From JBBRHH01 sp038222915 (GTDB lineage Bacteria > Planctomycetota > Phycisphaerae > Tepidisphaerales > Tepidisphaeraceae), in assembly GCA_038222915.1 (NCBI GenBank), contig JBBRHH010000171.1, positions 1 through 10,632 of the forward strand: 10,632 nucleotides of DNA, given 5' to 3'. Positions 6,438 to 10,632 of the stretch are shown piece by piece (positions within the stretch are counted from its first letter, which is position 1; each line of letters opens with the position of its first letter). Position numbers and translations under genes: made by a program. The notes beneath the pieces were generated by a model. It was given only the letters and a program-made list of their open reading frames with translations, was not told the DNA's origin and did no database searches.

Positions 6438-7829
6438 GTGAATATCCCGCGGTCGAAATTACTGTCTCTGACGGGCTGGGGAAACTACCCCCGCGAGTCC
6501 TCCCCGTCCTATCGGCCTGAGAAATCGCATGAATTGCTGCAGGTAGTGCGAAGTGCCCCCGAGCCATCGCTCATCTCGCGCGGCTTCGGACGCAGTTACG
6601 GTGACGCAGCACTCAATGGGGCCGACGGAGGAACCAGAGGCGGCGGCGTTATCCTCCATACGCGCCTCTGCCGAATGATTGCCTTCGATTCATCCACTGG
6701 ACTGCTGGAAGCCGAAGCGGGCGTCTCCCTCGCGGATATCCTGACCACTTTCGTTCCGCGCGGTTGGTTCCTGCCCGTCACACCCGGCACCAAGTTCGTC
6801 ACCCTCGGAGGCGCTGTCGCCGCGGACGTTCATGGAAAGAACCACCATCGTGACGGATCATTTTCTGAATTTGTAACAGCGATCCAACTGCTCTCTGCCA
6901 CCGGAAACGTCCTGAATTGTTCACGCGAAGAAAATGCCGACATTTTTCGCGCGACAATCGGAGGCCTCGGCCTCACAGGCGCCATCCTGCGCGTCACCAT
7001 GCGCCTCCTGCCGGTGCAATCCGCACATATCAAAGTCGATTACGAGCGAGCCGCTGATCTTGACGCCGCGCTATCCTTGTTTGGAACCGGAGACGACCGC
7101 TATCACTACTCCGTTGCCTGGATCGACTGCCTGGCCTCGGGCTCATCGCTCGGCCGGTCCGTGCTGATTCGCGGAAACCATGCACCAATTGATGAACTTC
7201 CCCTAAAGTTGCGCAACGCCCCGCTCGAGTTTCGCGCGCCGCGAACCAAACACGTCCCGGTCTACATGCCCTCATGGATCTTGAACGCCCGGAGCGTCAA
7301 ACTCTTTAATTCGCTTTTCTACCGCAAACATCATACGACTTCGAAAATCATCAATTACGACAAATTCTTCTATCCCCTGGATCGCCTGTCGCATTGGAAC
7401 CGGATGTATGGCAGGCGTGGATTTGTGCAATACCAGGCCCTCTTTCCTCACGCCACCGCCCGGGCCGGTCTCATCGAATTGCTCGAGCGCCTCTCTCAAT
7501 CCCGTCGCGCCTCATTTCTGGCCGTCCTCAAAACCATGGGCAAAGCAAGCGACGGCCTGATCTCCTTCCCCTATCCGGGCCAGACTCTCGCGCTCGACCT
7601 GCCCAACACCGGCCCGGATCTCCTGACCTTCCTCGACGAACTGGATGGCATTGTGATCAAACATGGAGGTCGCGTCTATTTGGCGAAGGACTCCCGAACA
7701 TCTCCGTCCGCCGTTTCGACAATGTACCCCGCCTTGGCCGACTTCAAACGCATCAAGGCCCGTCTCGATCCGGCGAACCGATTTTCATCGTCGCTCGCAA
7801 GGCGATTGAAGTTCACGGAGCACGCATGA
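6438..7829 (+). CDS. dprE1: DprE1-like FAD-dependent polyprenylphosphoryl-ribose 2'-oxidase
   Basis: 463 residues, against 461 for M. tuberculosis DprE1. An N-terminal FAD-binding PCMH domain contains LTGWGNYP, SRGFGRSYGDAALN (47-60) and LPVTPGTKFVTLGGAVAADV followed by HGKNHH (132-137). The C-terminal part has SFPYPG and GGRVYLAKDSR, in which K417 corresponds to the catalytic K418 of the M. tuberculosis enzyme. The predicted reaction oxidises the ribose 2'-OH of the lipid-linked sugar to a 2'-keto intermediate. The position equivalent to Cys387, the benzothiazinone target, is Ala385 (codon at 7590-7592). The start is GTG 6438, with AGGA six bases upstream; a longer frame from TTG 6399 would overlap the previous gene and lacks such support. 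It lies 22 bases after the HAD-UbiA gene and overlaps the next gene by ATGA. Confidence 0.92.
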   Translation: MNIPRSKLLSLTGWGNYPRESSPSYRPEKSHELLQVVRSAPEPSLISRGFGRSYGDAALNGADGGTRGGGVILHTRLCRMIAFDSSTGLLEAEAGVSLADILTTFVPRGWFLPVTPGTKFVTLGGAVAADVHGKNHHRDGSFSEFVTAIQLLSATGNVLNCSREENADIFRATIGGLGLTGAILRVTMRLLPVQSAHIKVDYERAADLDAALSLFGTGDDRYHYSVAWIDCLASGSSLGRSVLIRGNHAPIDELPLKLRNAPLEFRAPRTKHVPVYMPSWILNARSVKLFNSLFYRKHHTTSKIINYDKFFYPLDRLSHWNRMYGRRGFVQYQALFPHATARAGLIELLERLSQSRRASFLAVLKTMGKASDGLISFPYPGQTLALDLPNTGPDLLTFLDELDGIVIKHGGRVYLAKDSRTSPSAVSTMYPALADFKRIKARLDPANRFSSSLARRLKFTEHA

Positions 7830-8605
7830 CTGACACGTCGGCAACCAGCGCCGGGGGCACAACTACCAGAACCGTGCTCATCATCGGCGCAACCTCCGGA
7901 ATCGGAAGGGCGATCGCTCACGAGTGGGCCTCCAACGGCTACACCGTAATCTTGGCCGGACGCGATAGAGACGAGCTAATATCCGACGCCGCCGATATAC
8001 ATATCCGCCACGGCGTCCAAGCCTCCACTCTGGGCTTCGACGCGCTCAAGTACGAGGATCACGGCCCTTTCTTTCATGCCGCCACAAATCAAACCAGCAA
8101 CGGCCTCGACACCATCATCGTTTGTCATGGATATCTACCAGCCCAGACCGACGCCGAAACGGACTTCGAAATCGCCAGGCGAACCATCGATGTAAATTAC
8201 ACCTCGGCCATATCGATTCTAAATCTTGCAGCCGCTTATTTTTTGGCTCGGGGCCGCGGCACAATCTGCGGCGTTAGTTCCGTTGCTGGCGACCGCGGCC
8301 GCCAGAGCAACTTCATCTACGGCTCGGCGAAGGCCGCCCTCTCAACCTACCTGGCCGGATTGCGGCATCGACTGGCCCGTCATGGCGTCAAAGTCGTCAA
8401 CGTGAAACCCGGTTTCGTCGACACGGGCATGACCTGGGGCCTCCCCGGACTCTTTCTCGTCGCGTCGCCCACCCAGGTCGCCCACGCGATCTGGCGCGCA
8501 TGCGCAAAGGGCAAGTCCGTCGCTTACGTTCCCGGCTTCTGGCGCTTCATCATGCTGATTATTCGATCTGTACCCGACTTTCTATTCATGCGCACAAAGC
8601 TCTAA
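7826..8605 (+). CDS. dprE2: DprE2-like short-chain dehydrogenase/reductase (2'-keto reductase)
   Basis: 259 residues (M. tuberculosis DprE2 is 254). Classical SDR features: nucleotide-binding GATSGIG (21-27) after strand VLII, AGRDRDEL ending the second strand, catalytic serine in GVSSVAG (S151/S152), Y165 and K169 in YGSAK, and VKPGFVDTGM (193-202). A hydrophobic C-terminal stretch (FWRFIMLIIRSVP) is common in DprE2 relatives and may associate with the membrane. Family and context together predict reduction of the 2'-keto intermediate made by the DprE1-like enzyme to polyprenylphosphoryl-D-arabinofuranose. ATG 7826 overlaps the upstream stop (ATGA) and has GGAG five bases before it, so the two proteins are translationally coupled, as expected for partners acting in sequence. 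It is the last gene of the operon. On sequence alone it could be another SDR; its position makes DprE2 strong. Confidence 0.9.
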   Translation: MTDTSATSAGGTTTRTVLIIGATSGIGRAIAHEWASNGYTVILAGRDRDELISDAADIHIRHGVQASTLGFDALKYEDHGPFFHAATNQTSNGLDTIIVCHGYLPAQTDAETDFEIARRTIDVNYTSAISILNLAAAYFLARGRGTICGVSSVAGDRGRQSNFIYGSAKAALSTYLAGLRHRLARHGVKVVNVKPGFVDTGMTWGLPGLFLVASPTQVAHAIWRACAKGKSVAYVPGFWRFIMLIIRSVPDFLFMRTKL

Positions 8606-8655
8606 CAACCACACGTCTGCGCACGGTCTTATTGCAGGGTCTCGCCGGACGTGCC

Positions 8656-8673
8656 CCGCCGTAAACGCGGCGG
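8656..8673. terminator. Possible stem-loop between converging genes
   Basis: CCGCCG (8656-8661) and CGGCGG (8668-8673) can form a 6-bp stem with a 6-base loop, 50 bases after the DprE2-like stop and 82 bases past the stop of the opposing terminase-like gene. There is no T-run on either side, so a factor-independent terminator is only possible. The rest of 8606-8754 shows nothing recognisable. Confidence 0.25.
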
Positions 8674-8754
8674 CGATCAGGCTGATTAACGGCGCTTCAT
8701 GCATCACACATCCAGCTTCTCTTCTTCACTGCCACAAACCGGCAACGGCGCAAG

Positions 8755-10221
8755 TCAATAAGCCCGAATCGTCACGGCCGTACTTACACTCCAATTCACA
8801 AAGTGATACCGAAGCGGATCGATCAAATGATCGTGCTCGCCATCCTTCACCGGCAGCTCGCTCCCGCCTTCCGCATACCGGTAACTCTGCAGCGCCTTGA
8901 TCAACCGCGTGCAACGCGGATGGATGAACAATCTTGGTTTTCCCGCCGCCGGCGCAAGCGCCGTCCGGATCATCTCCAGCCCATCCACAATGCCGCTCCC
9001 GCGCGTCCGCACCACAAAACCGGCCTTACGCAACATCGCCACATTCGAAACCGAAGTCTGATCATTCCGCGCATTCCCGGCCGGATCACAACAAACAATC
9101 CGCGCCGCCCAAGTGCGCCGTCGAATCTGCTCAATATGCTCCTCCAGCAACCGCCCCGGCTGCACATACTCATCAATCACATGCGTCATCGCCCCCAGTC
9201 GCACAATCCAAAGACAGACAAAAGGCGAAGCAAACCCAAAATCGATCGCCAGTGAAATGGAACCCTCCGCCGCCTTCCCCTCCGTCGCTTCGTCGCTTCG
9301 TCGCTCCGTCGCTCTCTTCTCCGTCAGTATTTCCTCCACCACATGCCGCTCCACCAAAAACGTAGGAAACACCGCATGCCGCGTCGAAGGCCTCTGACAC
9401 AGCATCTCACACTGCCACGTCTCCAGGCTCACCCGCTGCTTCATCGCAATCGCATCATCAATCGAAACAAACCCATCGCACTTCGTCTTCGCCACCCCCC
9501 TGCACTCCTCCCACAGCGGACAGCTCGCACACTCCCGCTCCGCCGGGCACCGCTCCAGCACCTCCATCAAACACCACCGGATCACCCGCGTCCCATTGCG
9601 CTGCGCATTCTCCACAATCCGATGCATCAACCCAAAAGGCGTATGCAGAGTCGAAAGCGCCTCAATCGTCCCGCGCACACCCTCTCCCTCCCCGCGCACA
9701 CTTTTCGTCACCAGCTGCCCGGCCTGCCAGATCGCCGGATCAAACAGCTCCACCTCATCACACCGCAGCTTCTGCACCCGCAGCCCGCGAACCGCCCGTT
9801 GCGATTGCGTCAGCACCGCCGCCGTCGACCGATTCTCCAGCCGCACAATCCGCGCCCGCGCGTTCCCCACCATCTGCTTCCGCGCAGTCTCCAGCAGCAT
9901 CGGATAAAGGTGCTCCCACATCCGCAGCGACTGCTCCAGCGAACCGCCCAATATCCGCACCTGGCAATTCCGCTTCTTCAAAAGATCCAGAAGCGTCGCC
10001 ACCGCCCCCAGCGCCGTCTTCCCACCCCCGCGCGGAGCCCACACCACCAGATCCTTCGACGGCTCAAAATACGCCTCCTTCAAATACTCAAAAGGCGCAT
10101 CATGCCCCGGACAAACCGCGCTTCGCCCAATCGACATGCCGGTATGCACCAAAACCCACTCATGCAGCCCATCCGCCGACCCAATCCGCCGCCCGTTAGA
10201 TTCAATTAAAGTAGAAGACAT
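8755..10221 (-). CDS. Phage terminase large subunit-like ATPase/nuclease with cysteine cluster
   Basis: 488 residues. The ATPase half has Walker A WAPRGGGKT (61-69) and Walker B LRCDEVE (D155, E156). The C-terminal RNase H-like nuclease half has LAIDFGF (D327), VCCDPAGNARND (D379, D387) and HDHLIDPLRY (D464, D468), the acidic pattern of TerL nucleases. Between them is a cysteine cluster, C225-x5-C231-x2-C234-x5-C240-x7-C248, that could bind zinc or an Fe-S cluster; it is not a standard part of TerL as I know it. The linker at about 298-320 is charged, low-complexity and encoded by a tandem octanucleotide. TerL pumps DNA into capsids and cuts it. ATG 10221 has a strong GGAGG 4 bases upstream. 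No portal, capsid or other phage gene is visible, so it may belong to a prophage, gene-transfer-agent-like element or domesticated gene. Codons are G/T-ending. Confidence 0.85.
   Translation of the reverse strand: MSSTLIESNGRRIGSADGLHEWVLVHTGMSIGRSAVCPGHDAPFEYLKEAYFEPSKDLVVWAPRGGGKTALGAVATLLDLLKKRNCQVRILGGSLEQSLRMWEHLYPMLLETARKQMVGNARARIVRLENRSTAAVLTQSQRAVRGLRVQKLRCDEVELFDPAIWQAGQLVTKSVRGEGEGVRGTIEALSTLHTPFGLMHRIVENAQRNGTRVIRWCLMEVLERCPAERECASCPLWEECRGVAKTKCDGFVSIDDAIAMKQRVSLETWQCEMLCQRPSTRHAVFPTFLVERHVVEEILTEKRATERRSDEATEGKAAEGSISLAIDFGFASPFVCLWIVRLGAMTHVIDEYVQPGRLLEEHIEQIRRRTWAARIVCCDPAGNARNDQTSVSNVAMLRKAGFVVRTRGSGIVDGLEMIRTALAPAAGKPRLFIHPRCTRLIKALQSYRYAEGGSELPVKDGEHDHLIDPLRYHFVNWSVSTAVTIRAY
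9283..9314. repeat. Tandem octanucleotide repeat, four units
   Basis: Four adjacent units CGTCGCTT, CGTCGCTT, CGTCGCTC and CGTCGCTC on the + strand. They lie inside the terminase-like gene and encode the linker residues around TERRSDEAT on the minus strand. The unit length is not a multiple of three, so a change of one unit would shift the frame. Confidence 0.9.
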
Positions 10222-10259
10222 AAACCCTCCAAAAACAAAAGGAACCCGTCTGCCTCCAT

Positions 10260-10562
10260 CTATCCCCTGGCCTCTATCACCTTCCTCTCCAGAAGAGATT
10301 TCCCCCGCTCGGCCACATAAAAATCCAGCCCCCGCCCCAGCGGAATATTCGGATCCAGCGACCGCAGAAATTCCAGACAGTCATTCGCCAGCTTCTCCTC
10401 ATCGATCACCCCCACTCCCACCTGCCCGCGTCTCTCCCGACGCCCCCGGCTCCGCAGCGCCCGAAAAAGATCCGCCACATACCGCCGCCGCAACTCAGAA
10501 GGCGAACACTCCCCGCGAACTCGTTCTTTCTTCTCAACCCCCTGGCCCCCAGCCCCTGACAC
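10260..10562 (-). CDS. Small unknown protein upstream of the terminase-like gene, start uncertain
   Basis: I do not recognise a family. From a GTG at 10562 the protein is 100 residues, but the frame stays open to the window edge, so the true start may lie outside. A glycine-rich N-terminal part (GAGGQGVEKKE, preceded upstream by a similar GIGDGGQGIEKKE) is followed by a basic helical stretch (SELRRRYVADLFRALRSRGRR). An acidic-hydrophobic C-terminal half follows (DEEKLANDCLEFLRSLDPNIP, then YVAERGKSLLERKVIE). No Shine-Dalgarno supports the GTG. It ends 38 bases before the terminase-like ATG on the same strand, so both are probably cotranscribed. A terminase small subunit is a natural guess from position and size, but nothing in the sequence proves DNA binding. 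Confidence 0.5.
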   Translation of the reverse strand: MSGAGGQGVEKKERVRGECSPSELRRRYVADLFRALRSRGRRERRGQVGVGVIDEEKLANDCLEFLRSLDPNIPLGRGLDFYVAERGKSLLERKVIEARG

Positions 10563-10595
10563 CTGACCGGCCGGCGTCTGCCCCTCCTTCTTCTC

Positions 10596-10623
10596 TATCC
10601 CCTGTCCCCCATCCCCTATCCCC
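10596..10623 (-). repeat. Four-unit heptanucleotide repeat, predicted G-quadruplex on the minus strand
   Basis: Four contiguous 7-base units TATCCCC, TGTCCCC, CATCCCC and TATCCCC on the + strand. Read on the minus strand they give four GGGG runs separated by exactly three bases, the textbook arrangement for an intramolecular G-quadruplex. A degenerate relative with period near 7 lies at about 10531-10559, and a single TATCCCC unit at 10261-10267. Confidence 0.85.
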
Positions 10624-10632
10624 TTGCGAACC

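Noticed and set aside
8606..8754. tRNA or small RNA in the gap between converging genes
   Set aside because: No cloverleaf or conserved RNA motif could be found; only a short GC stem-loop is present.
9343..10209. 288-codon + strand frame opposite the terminase-like gene
   Set aside because: Arg/Pro/His/Leu-rich translation with no domain, while the minus strand has Walker A, Walker B and nuclease motifs and a strong ribosome binding site.
10531..10623. CRISPR array suggested by regularly spaced C-rich units
   Set aside because: The period is only 7 bases with no spacers, so it is simple tandem repetition.

Overview
The window looks like a chromosomal segment of a high-GC planctomycete-type (PVC group) bacterium. 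The main evidence is the pair DUF1549/DUF1553 protein plus Tat-exported DUF1501 protein, a combination characteristic of Planctomycetota and some Verrucomicrobiota. The + strand is rich in C over G almost throughout, whichever strand is coding. The assignment rests on gene content only; no rRNA or other marker is present.

Layout. (1) 2-2398, +: the 3' part of a DUF1549/discoidin-like/DUF1553 gene, entering from the left edge. (2) 2297-2904, -: a two-gene ParD/ParE-type toxin-antitoxin module lying between the two members of the planctomycete pair; the toxin's last 34 codons run antisense into the DUF1553 gene. (3) 3029-4474, +: the DUF1501 protein. (4) 4475-4912: a 438-base non-coding stretch with two stem-loops and a possible extended -10 promoter. 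(5) 4913-8605, +: a tight three-gene operon encoding a HAD-UbiA fusion, a DprE1-like FAD oxidase and a DprE2-like short-chain reductase. Together these are predicted to make polyprenylphosphoryl-D-arabinofuranose from PRPP and polyprenyl phosphate. (6) 8755-10632, -: a leftward unit with a terminase-large-subunit-like ATPase/nuclease preceded by a small unknown protein, converging on the operon.

How the genes work together. The DUF1549/DUF1553 and DUF1501 proteins are probably an exported pair of unknown biochemical role. The three-gene operon is a compact version of the mycobacterial arabinose-donor pathway: UbiA transfers phosphoribose to the lipid carrier, the fused HAD domain could remove the 5-phosphate, and DprE1/DprE2 epimerise ribose to arabinose at C2. 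No arabinosyltransferase lies in the window, so the acceptor is unknown. The terminase-like gene has no recognisable phage neighbours here.

The observations most worth a second look are the HAD-UbiA fusion, the alanine at the benzothiazinone-target cysteine position of the DprE1-like protein, the toxin gene fused at its 3' end to the antisense of its neighbour, an 8-base tandem repeat between the two domains of the terminase-like gene, and a four-unit GGGG-N3 repeat at the right edge.
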